A stretch of 64,000 nt of DNA from NCBI GenBank assembly GCA_963784805.1, contig CAWASR010000007.1:8827-72826 (forward strand), given 5' to 3'. The notes under the pieces were generated by a model. It saw nothing but the letters and a program-made list of their open reading frames with translations, searched no databases and had not been told where the DNA came from. Source of the stretch: Roseiarcus sp963784805 (GTDB taxonomy: Bacteria > Pseudomonadota > Alphaproteobacteria > Rhizobiales > Beijerinckiaceae). The position numbers and the translations under genes are program-made. This document shows, one piece after another, positions 19,101 through 27,029 of this stretch; within the stretch, counting starts at the first letter, position 1, and every line of letters begins with the position of its first letter.

Positions 19101-19461
19101 CCGCCGCCGCGTGCCGCTGCGCAGAACTTCAACCGGCGGCGTCGCGGTCGGCGCGGTTCGCTTCAAGGCCTGGAAGCCGGCGATGGCGCTGCATCCGGCA
19201 GTACCCGTCCATGCGCCGCTGGTCTTTGACATTTTCGACAGCTGGAGCGGCCGGGCGCTCGGCGGCTGCGTATACCACGTCGCCCACCCGGGCGGGCGCA
19301 ACTACGAGACCTTTCCCGTCAACAGCAACGAGGCCGAGGCGCGCCGCTTGGCGCGCTTTGAAGCGCATGGCCACACGCCCGGCGCCTTCGAGACGCCGCC
19401 CGAGACGCCGCATCCCGAATTTCCGCTGACGCTCGATCTACGCCGGCCGCCTGGAGTTTAA
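16144..19461 (+). CDS. Transglutaminase-like protein fused to DUF2126
   Basis: A 1105-residue two-part protein. The N-terminal 300 residues are a bacterial transglutaminase-like cysteine protease fold: the BTLCP N-terminal strand pattern HHLTHYRYDRPVSLGPQIIRLRP, the Cys motif SGSCRDSSWLLVQILRHLGLAARFVSGY, the His in DLHAWAEVYLPGAGW and the Asp in GLDPTSG. The rest is DUF2126, with LTMGGEPTFVSIDD, GKWYPGESLPRW and HSGTGGGNHVVVGGATPLDSPFLRRPDLL; that domain has been grouped with amidoligase-like enzymes. Relatives usually sit beside an alpha-E (DUF403) protein, a circularly permuted ATP-grasp protein and a second transglutaminase; none is found here. Start: the ATG at 16144 gives the conserved N-terminus MSIRAAIHHLTHYRY. 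The stop overlaps that of the convergent gene. Confidence 0.9.
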   Translation: MSIRAAIHHLTHYRYDRPVSLGPQIIRLRPAPHSRTRVISHSLKVTPADHFVNTQQDPYGNWLARYVFPDLVNELKIEVDVVADMTVYNPFDFFVEESAETWPFEYGEDLRPDLVIYRAPEPAGPRLQTYLDGIDRSPARTVDFVVDLNRRLARQIAYVIRMEPGVQSPEETFERSSGSCRDSSWLLVQILRHLGLAARFVSGYLIQLKPDLIALDGPRGTDHDFTDLHAWAEVYLPGAGWIGLDPTSGLLTGESHIPLAATPHYRNAAPISGVASFANVDFAFDMRVERVAEHPRITRPFSDESWKALDALGEQVDVTMAADDVRLTMGGEPTFVSIDDFESAEWNTDAVGPMKRALADRLIRRLRDRFAPGGFLHYGQGKWYPGESLPRWTFSLYWRRDGEPIWSDARRIAAEGEETGANSGKAEALLHAIASRLGIEGDYVAPAFEDPAEWILKEANLPDNVTPQNSQLKDPEERLRLARVFARGLNEPSGYVLPVQRWQAKAEGRQWRSEKWTTRRGALYLVPGDSPVGYRLPLGALPYVPPASYPYIFAADPTEPRGPLPDFAAERERAQPIASFAAAEAGQERVEQHLGDINGAVRTAVTVEARDGRLCIFMPPVERLEDYLELLTAAEAGAKAIGLPVHIEGYGPPADPRMNVIRVAPDPGVIEVNIHPASSWRESVATTEGVYEEARLERLGADKFMLDGKHSGTGGGNHVVVGGATPLDSPFLRRPDLLKSLVIYWLRRPSLSYFFSGMFIGPTSQAPRVDEARHDALYELEIALAQIPRPGQGHAPRPWLVDRLMRNILVDVTGNTHRAEICIDKLYSPDGPTGRLGLVEFRGFEMPPNARMSLAQQLLIRAIIARLWREPLDGPLPRWGATLHDRFMLPHFVWEDLLEALADLTAHGFPFRSEWYKAQAEFRFPFCGEVEYEGARLELRQALEPWHVLGETGAIGGTARHTDSSTERLQVKLTTADPERYVVACNRRRVPLRRTSTGGVAVGAVRFKAWKPAMALHPAVPVHAPLVFDIFDSWSGRALGGCVYHVAHPGGRNYETFPVNSNEAEARRLARFEAHGHTPGAFETPPETPHPEFPLTLDLRRPPGV

Positions 19462-20288
19462 GACCTGCTCGCCAAAGCCGCCTCGATTTCCTTCGACGAG
19501 GGGAGTTCGGCGAAAGCGTCGAAGCGTCCGTTGTCCGCGATGTCGCGTGCGGCGCGCATCAAAGCCCCCCAGGCGGCTCGCGCCAGCGCCCCGCCGGTCG
19601 AGATGCGTTTGACGCCGAGGTCTTCGAGCTGACGGCGGGTGAAACCCGGCGCGCCGACAAGCACGTTGACCGGCAGCCTGCCCGCGACGCGAACCACCTC
19701 CGCGACTTCTTCGGCGGTCTTCAATCCGGGGGCGTACAAGACGTCGGCCCCGGTTTCGGCGTAAGCGCTCAAACGCCGCAGCGCTTCGGCAAGACCGCTC
19801 GCGCTGTCGCGCAAAAGCACTTCGCTGCGCGCGGTCAGCAGAACCTTTTCGCCACTGGCGTCGATCGCCGCGCGCGCGGCCCGCAATCGCTCGACCGCCT
19901 CCCTCAGGGTATAGAGCGGCGCGTTGGGGTCGCCGGTGTAGTCCTCGATCGAAAGTCCGGCGACGCCCGCGGCGACGCAAAGCCTCACGCTCTCGTGGAC
20001 GCCCTCGGCGTCGTTAGCGAAGCCCGCCTCAAAGTCGGCGTTGAGCGGAATGTCGACCGAAGCGGCGAGTTCGCCGATGTGCTTGAGGGCATAGGCGCGG
20101 GCAACGGCGCCATCGGGCAGTCCCGCCGCGAAGGCCATGCCGGCGCTGGAGGATGCGATGGCGGGGAAGCCGAGCGAAGCGAGGCATCTTGCCGAGCCGA
20201 CGTCGAACGGGTTGGGCATGACGAAGCAGCCGGGCGCCGCGTGAAGCTCGGCGAAGCGGGCGCGTTTCTCGGCGGTAGTCGGCGTCAT
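19458..20288 (-). CDS. Isocitrate lyase/PEP mutase family protein
   Basis: A 276-residue TIM-barrel protein of the ICL/PEPM superfamily. It shows FVMPNPFDVGSARCLASLGFPAIASSSAG, the metal-site variant NADFEAGF in place of the DxDxGYG of true mutases, and SIEDYTGD. These features match the widespread oxaloacetate decarboxylase/phosphonomutase-like group that acts on small 2-oxo acids or cleaves C-C bonds. Exact activity is not predictable. The start overlaps the stop of the upstream GNAT gene by 4 bases (20285-20288), so they form a two-gene operon. Its stop codon overlaps the convergent DUF2126 gene by 4 bases. Confidence 0.85.
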   Translation of the reverse strand: MTPTTAEKRARFAELHAAPGCFVMPNPFDVGSARCLASLGFPAIASSSAGMAFAAGLPDGAVARAYALKHIGELAASVDIPLNADFEAGFANDAEGVHESVRLCVAAGVAGLSIEDYTGDPNAPLYTLREAVERLRAARAAIDASGEKVLLTARSEVLLRDSASGLAEALRRLSAYAETGADVLYAPGLKTAEEVAEVVRVAGRLPVNVLVGAPGFTRRQLEDLGVKRISTGGALARAAWGALMRAARDIADNGRFDAFAELPSSKEIEAALASRS

Positions 20289-21001
20289 CGTGCGGTCCTC
20301 GGCATGAGATCGGACAGACGGACTTTCTGGCGGCCAGCGGCGTCGAAATTGCCGGGGGCGAGCCAGCGCTCGTAGGCCGCCTTGCGCTCCGGCCATTCAC
20401 GGTCGAGCATCGAAAACCACGCGGTGTCGCGATTGCGGCCCTTGACGATCATGTGCTGACGGAAGATCCCTTCGAACGTGAATCCGAACCGCTCGGCCGC
20501 GCGCTTCGAGGGCGCATTGAGATCGTTGCACTTCCACTCGTAACGACGGTAGCCAAGCTCGTCGAAGGCGTATCGCGCGAACAGATATTGCGCCTCCGTA
20601 GCCCCGGCCGTGCGCTGCATCGCCGGCGTGTAAAGGATGTTCCCGACCTCGATGACGCGATTGGCCTGGTCGATGCGCAGAAAAGTCTGATAGCCGACGG
20701 CGCGGCCCGAGGCGTTGTCGACAATGGCGAAGAACAGCGGATCGGTCGAGTGCGCCTTGGCGGCGATGTTGGCCTTGAAGATGGCTGGGTCGTCGTAGGG
20801 GCCGTCGAACAGATAGGTCCAGAGCCGATCCTTGTCGCCGCCGTTGGCGCCCTCGAACAGGGCCTCGGCGTGCTTGTCCGCGTCGAGCGGCGTCAGACAG
20901 ATCCACCGTCCTGCGAGCGTCAACCGCTCCGGGCGCCTGGCGGGACGGGCGTCGACCACGGGACCGATGGGTTGGAGGATGGCCGGGTTCATTGTATCCA
21001 T
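20285..21001 (-). CDS. GNAT family N-acetyltransferase
   Basis: A 238-residue acetyltransferase of the RimJ/RimL-like group. It has the substrate-side strand RLTLAGRWICLTPLDADKHAEALFEG, the acetyl-CoA strand NRVIEVGNILYTPAMQRTAGATEAQYLFARYAFDELGYRRYEWKC and the C-terminal NAPSKRAAERFGFTFEGIFRQHMIVKGRNRDTAWFSMLDREW, the usual end of enzymes that acetylate amino acids, small amines or protein N-termini. The first Met is used; a second Met three codons in is also possible. It is translationally coupled to the PEP-mutase-family gene. Substrate unknown. Confidence 0.85.
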   Translation of the reverse strand: MDTMNPAILQPIGPVVDARPARRPERLTLAGRWICLTPLDADKHAEALFEGANGGDKDRLWTYLFDGPYDDPAIFKANIAAKAHSTDPLFFAIVDNASGRAVGYQTFLRIDQANRVIEVGNILYTPAMQRTAGATEAQYLFARYAFDELGYRRYEWKCNDLNAPSKRAAERFGFTFEGIFRQHMIVKGRNRDTAWFSMLDREWPERKAAYERWLAPGNFDAAGRQKVRLSDLMPRTAR

Positions 21002-21124
21002 TTTTGACCGGGTCGAATGGGGCGCGCCTTACAGCCAGGAGTTGACATCGGTCCTGGCGAAGTCATCGCCTTTGAACAAGAGTTGGGCGCCAAGAATTTT
21101 GGCGCTCGCAAGCCGGCCGTGTGG

Positions 21125-22957
21125 TCAATGATTATCCCTCGGCACGCCCATGGTCTGGGCAAGGCGCTGGTACTTAATCGCCGGCTTCAGCACCATGCCT
21201 TCGTCCAACTGAGCCACCATCTCGCGCTGGATCTGCTGCCACGGCGTCTGGCTCTTGGGATAATCGTAACCGCCGTGCTTGGCGAGCGCGGCCCGACGCT
21301 CATTGAGCTCGGCGTCCGAGATCAGAATGTTGGCCGAGCGCTTGTTGAGATCGATGCGCACCCGGTCGCCGGTCTTCAGGAGAGCCAGCCCGCCCCCCGC
21401 CGCCGCTTCGGGCGAAGCGTTGAGGATCGAGGGCGAGCCGGAGGTGCCGGACTGCCGCCCGTCGCCGATGCAGGGCAGCGCGTGGACGCCCTTGCTGATC
21501 AGCGCCGCCGGAGGCTGCATGTTGACCACTTCCGCACTGCCCGGATAGCCGATCGGCCCGGCGCCGCGAATGAACAAGACGCTGTGCTCGTCGATCTTCA
21601 GCTTCGGATCTTCGATGCGGTGGTGATAGTCCTCCGGCCCGTCGAACACGATCGCGCGCCCCTCGAAAGCCTCCGGGTCTTTGGGGTTCGAAAGGAATCG
21701 AGCCCGGAATTCGCTGTCGATGACGCTCGTCTTCATGATCGCGTCGTCGAACAGGTTGCCGCTCAACACGATGAAGCCGGCGTCCTCCTTCAGCGGCTTT
21801 TCGACCGGGTAAATGACATCGTGATCGTCGACGCGCGTCCCGGCACAGTTTTCGCCCATCGATTTGCCGTTGACGGTGAGGGCGTCCTTATGAATGAGCT
21901 TGCGCTTCATCAGCTCGTTGACCACCGCCGGCACGCCGCCCGCGCGATGGAACTCCTCGCCCAGATACTTGCCAGCCGGCTGCATGTTGACGAGAAGCGG
22001 GACCTTGTGGCCGACGGTCTCCCAATCCGCGATCGTGAGCGGCACCCCGATATGCCGGGCGATTGCGTTGATGTGAATCGGCGCGTTGGTCGAGCCGCCG
22101 ATCGCGCTGTTGACGACGATCGTGTTCTCGAACGCCTCGCGGGTCAGGATGTCCGACGGCTTCAGGTCTTCCCACACCATGTCGACGATGCGCCGGCCGG
22201 TCTCGTAGGCGATCTGGCCGCGCTCGCGGTGGGGGGCGGGAATCGCCGCACAGCCCGGCAGGCTCATGCCGAGCGCTTCCGCGAGCGCGTTCATGGTCGA
22301 GGCCGTCCCCATCGTGTTGCAATGGCCGACCGAAGGCGCCGAGGAGGTGACGATCTCCATGAACTCTTCGTAGTCGATCTTGCCTTCGGCGAGGTCCGAA
22401 CGCGCGCGCCAGACGACCGTTCCTGAGCCGGCGCGCTCGCCGTGGTGCCAGCCGTTGTTCATCGGTCCTCCCGACAGCACGATCGCCGGAATGTTGACCG
22501 TCGCGGCCGCCATGATGCAGGCCGGCGTCGTCTTGTCGCAGCCCGTCGTCAGCACCACGCCGTCGATGAAATAGCCCATCAGAATTTCGACCAGGCCGAG
22601 ATAGGCGAGATTGCGGTCGACCGCGGCGGTCGGCCGCTTGCCCGTCTCCTGGATCGGATGGACGGGGAACTCGAATGCGACCCCGCCGGCTGCGGTGATG
22701 CCGTCGCGCACTCTTTTCGCCAGCTCGAGATGATGGCGGTTGCAGGGCGAAAGGTCGGAGCCGGTCTGGGCGATGCCGATGATCGGCTTGCCGGACCTCA
22801 GCTCGCCGGGAGTCAAGCCGAAATTGAGGTAGCGCTCGATATAGAGCGCGGTCATGCCCGGGTTTTCCGGATTGTCGAACCAGAGCCGCGACCGCAAAGA
22901 CCGCTTCGCCTCGCCCTTCGAGCCGCTGTTGCTTTTGGTCTTGGGCTTGTGAGCCAT
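21125..22957 (-). CDS. IlvD/Edd family sugar-acid dehydratase (arabonate/xylonate dehydratase-like)
   Basis: A 610-residue iron-sulfur dehydratase. The N-terminus RSRLWFDNPENPGMTALYIERYLNFGLTPGELRSGKPIIGIAQTGSDLSPCNRHH and the cluster cysteine segments TTGCDKTTPACIMAAATVNIPAIVLSGGPM and SVGHCNTMGTASTMNALAEALGMSLPG are those of the pentonate dehydratase branch rather than IlvD proper (whose copy lies at 4611). Such enzymes turn L-arabonate, D-xylonate or related aldonates into 2-keto-3-deoxy acids. The ATG at 22957 gives a lysine/serine-rich leader, with GAGGCGAT upstream. No sugar transporter or aldolase is next to it. Confidence 0.88.
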   Translation of the reverse strand: MAHKPKTKSNSGSKGEAKRSLRSRLWFDNPENPGMTALYIERYLNFGLTPGELRSGKPIIGIAQTGSDLSPCNRHHLELAKRVRDGITAAGGVAFEFPVHPIQETGKRPTAAVDRNLAYLGLVEILMGYFIDGVVLTTGCDKTTPACIMAAATVNIPAIVLSGGPMNNGWHHGERAGSGTVVWRARSDLAEGKIDYEEFMEIVTSSAPSVGHCNTMGTASTMNALAEALGMSLPGCAAIPAPHRERGQIAYETGRRIVDMVWEDLKPSDILTREAFENTIVVNSAIGGSTNAPIHINAIARHIGVPLTIADWETVGHKVPLLVNMQPAGKYLGEEFHRAGGVPAVVNELMKRKLIHKDALTVNGKSMGENCAGTRVDDHDVIYPVEKPLKEDAGFIVLSGNLFDDAIMKTSVIDSEFRARFLSNPKDPEAFEGRAIVFDGPEDYHHRIEDPKLKIDEHSVLFIRGAGPIGYPGSAEVVNMQPPAALISKGVHALPCIGDGRQSGTSGSPSILNASPEAAAGGGLALLKTGDRVRIDLNKRSANILISDAELNERRAALAKHGGYDYPKSQTPWQQIQREMVAQLDEGMVLKPAIKYQRLAQTMGVPRDNH

Positions 22958-23143
22958 CGCTGATCGCCTCCCTGGCGGCGCCGCTGCCGATCGCAACGCG
23001 CTATGAGCGCGCATTATGCGGCGGCTGCGCTGAGGATTCAACGATTTGTCGATTTGCGGCGTCCCGGGGGCCAGGCGAACGGATCGACCGTGGGCGCCCA
23101 GCCGCCGAGCGCATCCGTGCGCCGCGCCCTCGAGGCCGGCCGC

Positions 23144-23725
23144 TCATCGCGCCAATGGCGAAACCCCAAAGAGCCAGGCGTGCAGCCAGAAAGCGAGCAC
23201 GGCCCACAATATGACGCCAAGCACAATCGCGGCCCCCGTCGCGCCCCAGTCAGGCTCGGGATAGACGACGGCGTTGCGGCGGTCGCGGGCGTAGGAGCTC
23301 GCCAGATCAGCCAGCGCCCAGACCAGGAACGCGCCGAACAGAACGAGGTCAGCCGCCGAGCCGTTGGCGATCAGATGTCCTAAGCCGAAGACGGCGACGC
23401 TCCAGACCATCGGATGATGGACCGCAACCGCAATATGGCTGCGCTTCAGGAAATAGCCGGCGAACAGCAGCATGCTGACGAGCATGAGGGCAACGGTCGC
23501 GTGCCGCGCCCCGGGCGGCGGCGTCCAAAGCTCGGCGGCGGTGAAACGCGCCCGGGCGAACCCCCAGACGATCAAGACAAATCCGATCGCAGAGAGGAGC
23601 GAATAGGTCCCTTTCCATGGACCTTCGCCAAGCCGCGCGATCGCGCTCTCCCGCCCGCTCTCGGCGAAAATGCGCGTCGAATGAAGCCCGAGAAAGATCA
23701 CGAGCCCGAGCAAGAGGATCGCCAT
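23144..23725 (-). CDS. NnrU family membrane protein
   Basis: A 193-residue membrane protein with about five helices. The start MAILLLGLVIFLGLHSTRIF, the HHPMVWSVAVFGLGHLIANGSAADLVLFGAFLVWAL block and the conserved histidines define the NnrU/isoprenylcysteine-methyltransferase-like family. NnrU was first linked to denitrification in Rhodobacter, but the family is much wider and no nitrogen oxide genes are present here. It is a single gene by orientation; neighbours on either side are not obviously related. Confidence 0.85.
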   Translation of the reverse strand: MAILLLGLVIFLGLHSTRIFAESGRESAIARLGEGPWKGTYSLLSAIGFVLIVWGFARARFTAAELWTPPPGARHATVALMLVSMLLFAGYFLKRSHIAVAVHHPMVWSVAVFGLGHLIANGSAADLVLFGAFLVWALADLASSYARDRRNAVVYPEPDWGATGAAIVLGVILWAVLAFWLHAWLFGVSPLAR

Positions 23726-23914
23726 CGGAATTGTCCCTCGAGGTTGAGAGCCGGAATCGGCCGCTCGAACGCGAGGCTAGGCGCGAAACCGGGGGCGAGG
23801 CAAGGCAGACGGCATTCCACGCGCGTTCCCCCCAATCGGCGCCCGATCCGCTTCGTGGATTGAGATGCGAGCTCACAGCGGTTCGAAAAATGATCGACAT
23901 GGAAATTGTCTCAA

Positions 23915-23936
23915 TGTAGTTTCCTAGGAATATATT
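23915..23936. promoter_or_regulatory. Candidate MarR operator upstream of the DUF1398-marR operon
   Basis: The perfect 10-bp palindrome TTCCTAGGAA at 23921-23930 is flanked by further partly symmetric A/T positions (AGT before it, TAT after it). It lies about 40 bases before the start of the first gene of an operon that includes marR. MarR proteins commonly bind palindromes of this size and repress their own operons. This is inferred from position and symmetry only. Confidence 0.45.
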
Positions 23937-23970
23937 GGCGCATCGGCGCGCCGATGGCGAGGAGGCCGAA

Positions 23971-24369
23971 ATGGATGCTCATGTGAAAGACGCGATTCTC
24001 TGGGCGACTGCGGAATCGGACGCTGAACATGTGAAGTTTCCGCAAATCGTGCAGAAACTGATGGCCGCCGGAGTCGAGCGCTACCACGCCGATTTCGTAT
24101 GCTCGACGAAAACCTACTATCTGCCGAACGGCGAGTGCGAGGTCACGCCGTGCCACAAGGTCGCCTCCGCGGCCGCGGATTTTGATCCGAAAGCGGTCGA
24201 GGCGGCGCTTCGCGCCATCCAGGGGCAACGCATAAAGTACCGGGAATTTTGCGACCGGATTGCCGCCGGCGGCTGCGTCGGATATTTTGTCAGCTTCGCT
24301 GGCCGCCGCGCCGTCTATTACGGAAGAACCGGCGAGTCCTACGTCGAATGGTTCCCGGGAGCGAAATGA
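23971..24369 (+). CDS. DUF1398 family protein
   Basis: A 132-residue protein resembling the YbcV/DUF1398 family: AESDAEHVKFPQIVQKLMAAGVERYHADF, followed by TYYLPNGECEVTPCHK and a C-terminal REFCDRIAAGGCVGYFVSFAGRRAVYYGRTGESYVEWFPG. The function of this family is not known. The ATG at 23971 has a GGAGG six bases upstream. The marR gene starts 11 bases after the stop, so the pair is probably co-transcribed, with the palindrome at 23921 as a possible control site. Confidence 0.85.
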   Translation: MDAHVKDAILWATAESDAEHVKFPQIVQKLMAAGVERYHADFVCSTKTYYLPNGECEVTPCHKVASAAADFDPKAVEAALRAIQGQRIKYREFCDRIAAGGCVGYFVSFAGRRAVYYGRTGESYVEWFPGAK

Positions 24370-24379
24370 GGTCGCCGAA

Positions 24380-24844
24380 ATGGTCGGTGGAAAGGAGCGG
24401 ACAAGCCCGCTCACGGCGCATCTCGGCTATTGGCTGCGCTACGTCTCCAACCAGGTCTCGCATGCCTTCCGCCGCAAGGTCGCGGCGCGCGGCGTCACGG
24501 TCGCCGAGTGGGTGGTGCTGCGCACGCTCCTCGACCAAGAGGCGATGGCGCCGAGCGCGCTCGCCGACCTTCTCGGGATGACGCGCGGCGCGATCTCGAA
24601 ACTCGCCGACCGGCTCGCCGCCAAGGCGTTGATCTCACGAACGGAGGACCGCAACGACGGCCGCTCGCACCGGTTGGCTTTGACGGCGAAGGGTCGAAGG
24701 TTGACGCCTGTACTGGCGGCGCTCGCGGACGCCAACGACGCCGAGTTCTTCGGCCACTTGAGCCAAGCCGAACGGGCGAAAATCGAATCCGCGATGCGCG
24801 AGATCGTGCGCCGGCATGGTTTGAGGGCTGTCCCTGTTGAATGA
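24380..24844 (+). CDS. MarR family transcriptional regulator
   Basis: A 154-residue winged-helix repressor. After the first dimerisation helix (LGYWLRYVSNQVSHAFRRKVAARGVTVAEWVVLRTLL) come the DNA recognition helix (ADLLGMTRGAISKLADRLAAKALI) and the wing SRTEDRNDGRSHRLALTAKGRRL, all typical of the family. GAGG lies 9 bases before the ATG at 24380. It sits between the DUF1398 gene and a methyltransferase gene and may control both. Confidence 0.92.
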   Translation: MVGGKERTSPLTAHLGYWLRYVSNQVSHAFRRKVAARGVTVAEWVVLRTLLDQEAMAPSALADLLGMTRGAISKLADRLAAKALISRTEDRNDGRSHRLALTAKGRRLTPVLAALADANDAEFFGHLSQAERAKIESAMREIVRRHGLRAVPVE

Positions 24845-24929
24845 CCGGTCGCCCGACGCCGACGCCGGGCTTGCGCCTCGCGCCGCCGCGCAGCATGGAT
24901 CGCGCCCGCGCTCCTGAAGGAAGCTCGCG

Positions 24930-25700
24930 ATGTCCTGGTCGGCCGCGCAATATGTCAAATTCGAACAGGAGCGAACCCGGCCCGCGCGCGATCTTGTTGC
25001 GAGCATTCCCAACGATGACGTGCTCAGCGCCGCCGACATTGGCTGCGGACCTGGCAATTCGACCGAAGTACTGCGCCGGCGCTACCAGGGAGCACGGATC
25101 GTCGGGCTCGATTCTTCGCCCGACATGATCGCCGCGGCCCGCAAGCGTCTGCCCGACGTCGCATTCGAGGTCGGCGACATTCTGCAATGGCGCGACGAGG
25201 GGCCCTATGACGTGATCCTCGCCAACGCGGCGCTGCAGTGGGTCCCGGACCACGAGACGCTCATACCGTCGCTGATCGCAAAGCTAAAGGTCGGCGGCGC
25301 GCTCGCTGTCCAATCGCCCGACAATCTCGACGAGCCCTCGCACCGGCTGATGCGCGAAGTCGCCGCCGCCGGCCCCTGGGCGGGAAAGCTGGACGACGCC
25401 GCCAAGGCGCGGACGAAGCGCCACGGGCCTGAATGGTATTTCCGCCTGCTCGGCGCCCATGCGGCCCGCGTCGATGTATGGCGAACGACGTACTATCACC
25501 CGCTCGCCGGCGGCGCGCGCGCGGTGGTCGACTGGCTGAAGGCGACCGGTCTTCGACCCTTTCTCGATCCGCTCGACGCCGCCGAGCGCGAAGCCTTCCT
25601 CGCCTGTTACGAGGCTGCGATCGCGGACTCCTATCCGGCGGAAGCGGACGGGACCGTGCTGCTGCCGTTTCCCAGGCTGTTCTTCGTCGCGACCCGATAG
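24930..25700 (+). CDS. tam: Trans-aconitate 2-methyltransferase
   Basis: A 256-residue SAM-dependent methyltransferase that esterifies trans-aconitate, a by-product of the citric acid cycle. The start MSWSAAQYVKFEQERTRPARDLVASIP is the standard Tam N-terminus. SAM-binding motif I is ADIGCGPGNSTEVL, and later blocks include ILANAALQWVPDHETLIPSL and WRTTYYHPLAGGARAVVDWLKATGLRPFLDPLD. It follows marR after 85 bases on the same strand. The tRNA gene begins 94 bases downstream. Confidence 0.93.
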   Translation: MSWSAAQYVKFEQERTRPARDLVASIPNDDVLSAADIGCGPGNSTEVLRRRYQGARIVGLDSSPDMIAAARKRLPDVAFEVGDILQWRDEGPYDVILANAALQWVPDHETLIPSLIAKLKVGGALAVQSPDNLDEPSHRLMREVAAAGPWAGKLDDAAKARTKRHGPEWYFRLLGAHAARVDVWRTTYYHPLAGGARAVVDWLKATGLRPFLDPLDAAEREAFLACYEAAIADSYPAEADGTVLLPFPRLFFVATR

Positions 25701-25794
25701 GTCGAATACCGGCCGCCCGGGCGCTGAGCTTTGAACCTTGACGCCGGCGCGCTTCCTACGCGCCCTCGCTTCGTGCTATGGCGGGCGCCGCAGC

Positions 25795-25871
25795 GCGCCC
25801 GTAGCTCAACTGGATAGAGTATCGGTCTTCGAAACCGAGGGTTGGGAGTTCAAGCCTCTCCGGGCGCGCCA
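25795..25871 (+). tRNA. tRNA-Arg (anticodon TCG)
   Basis: Cloverleaf drawn by hand: acceptor stem GCGCCCG pairs with CGGGCGC, D-arm GCTC/GAGT, anticodon stem TCGGT/ACCGA with loop CTTCGAA giving anticodon TCG, T-arm GGGAG/CTCTC with loop TTCAAGC. Discriminator G is followed by an encoded CCA. It reads CGA codons. No partial duplicate of its 3' end was noticed nearby, so there is no sign of an integrated element here. Confidence 0.96.
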
Positions 25872-25918
25872 ACGTTTCGAAGACTTATGCGACACTTCGG
25901 CAGCCCAACGAACAGGCC

Positions 25919-26455
25919 CTATCTGCGATCGGCCTTCTGTCGCTCGAAGACCTCTCGGCCTTCGCGGTCGAGGATGCGCAATCCGATCGTGTGAGGCGGC
26001 CATGTCGCGTTTGCGGCCGCGACGATTGCGTCGGACACGTCCGCGGCCTGAATCTCGACTTCCTTCAAAATCGCCGGTCCACGATCCGCGGCGGCGCCAA
26101 GGAACTGGACCCGGAATCGCTGGCGCTTGCCGGCGAGGGTGGGTTTTGGCTCATCGGCTGCGCCGATCTTCGACTCGGGTTGAGGCTGGCGCGCCGGGGC
26201 CGGTCCGCGATCGGGCGCCAAACCGGCGTTGGTCGCCGTCCCGGCAGCCGTCTCGAAGCCGAGACGCTTCTCCATCCGGCGCGCCACCGACAGCGCCACA
26301 CGGCCCCAATCCTTTGCGATGGCGTCGGAACTGGCCTCGCTCTCGCGCCGCCGCGCTTCGGAATAGGCCCGGTCGCCAAGATCGCGGATCAGCGCCTCGG
26401 CTTCGGCGTCAATGCTTCCCATTCTCACGCGACGGCGAGGCGGCCAGGACATCAT
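25919..26455 (-). CDS. Conserved hypothetical protein, unknown
   Basis: A 178-residue soluble protein that I do not recognise. Its N-terminal half is helical and charged (AEALIRDLGDRAYSEARRRESEASSDAIAKDWGRVALSVARRMEKRLG), followed by a proline-rich linker and a C-terminal part ending RILDREGREVFERQK, which looks like a small beta/alpha domain. The start overlaps the stop of the upstream small gene (ATGA at 26452-26455), so the two form an operon. An in-frame ATG eleven codons later would also work. It ends 48 bases from the tRNA gene. Confidence 0.6.
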   Translation of the reverse strand: MMSWPPRRRVRMGSIDAEAEALIRDLGDRAYSEARRRESEASSDAIAKDWGRVALSVARRMEKRLGFETAAGTATNAGLAPDRGPAPARQPQPESKIGAADEPKPTLAGKRQRFRVQFLGAAADRGPAILKEVEIQAADVSDAIVAAANATWPPHTIGLRILDREGREVFERQKADRR

Positions 26456-26694
26456 GGCCGACCTCCTTCGCCCTCGAGTCCGGTCGCCGCATAACGGGTG
26501 GACGCTGCGAACATCGTCGAGAGCGGCGGCGAGATGCCCATGTTCTCGCCGTTATCGCCCGGATTGACGCCATACGCCCCCTGTACGACCAAGACTTCGG
26601 CATGAACCGCGATCGGGCCCGCCGCCAGCCAGGCCAACGGGGCCGACGCAAATAGCGGCGCTGTCGAAATCCGAAGGCCGAACGCATTGCTCAT
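26452..26694 (-). CDS. Small hypothetical protein with hydrophobic N-terminus
   Basis: An 80-residue product starting MSNAFGLRISTAPLFASAPLAWLAAGPIAVHAEVL, which has one hydrophobic segment, then a polar part with YGVNPGDNGENMGISPPLSTMFAA. A GGAG lies 6 bases upstream of the ATG at 26694. The frame is open 36 codons further upstream, but that stretch is basic and lacks features. It overlaps the next gene by 4 bases. I do not recognise it. Confidence 0.5.
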   Translation of the reverse strand: MSNAFGLRISTAPLFASAPLAWLAAGPIAVHAEVLVVQGAYGVNPGDNGENMGISPPLSTMFAASTRYAATGLEGEGGRP

Positions 26695-27029
26695 GGGAGC
26701 TCCGCCCCCTTGCCCACGGGCGCCCCGCCCATTGCGCGATTTCGGTTGCAATGCCGTGCTTTCGCCCCAGCCGTCCTCGGCGCCGAACTGATCAGTCCCC
26801 ATCTCAAGTCGATGCCCGCATTAGGTAAACACAGATTACCCCACCTCGCAAGCGGCAATCCGACGGTTGAAAACGGCGGTTGAGTTGGCGGCCCTTGCGT
26901 CAATGGAGCGCAAACGCGCGCCTCGCCTCGCAATCCCGGAAAGGCGCCGGGTTCGGCGGAATTGAGCGCGCCCTTCCAAGTCAGCCCGTCAGCCCGGTCA
27001 GGCCAACGGTCAGCCCGCGTCCGACGCCG
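26695..27029. other. Intergenic region after obg
   Basis: About 335 bases with no convincing gene. Close to the obg stop the octamer-like unit GTCAGCCC recurs three times (about 26988-27020), separated by short spacers. The rest should hold the obg terminator and the promoter of the two small minus-strand genes. Confidence 0.5.

Noticed and set aside
25795..26694. Possible integrated element next to tRNA-Arg
   Set aside because: No integrase, no duplicate of the tRNA 3' end, and the neighbours are ordinary in base composition.
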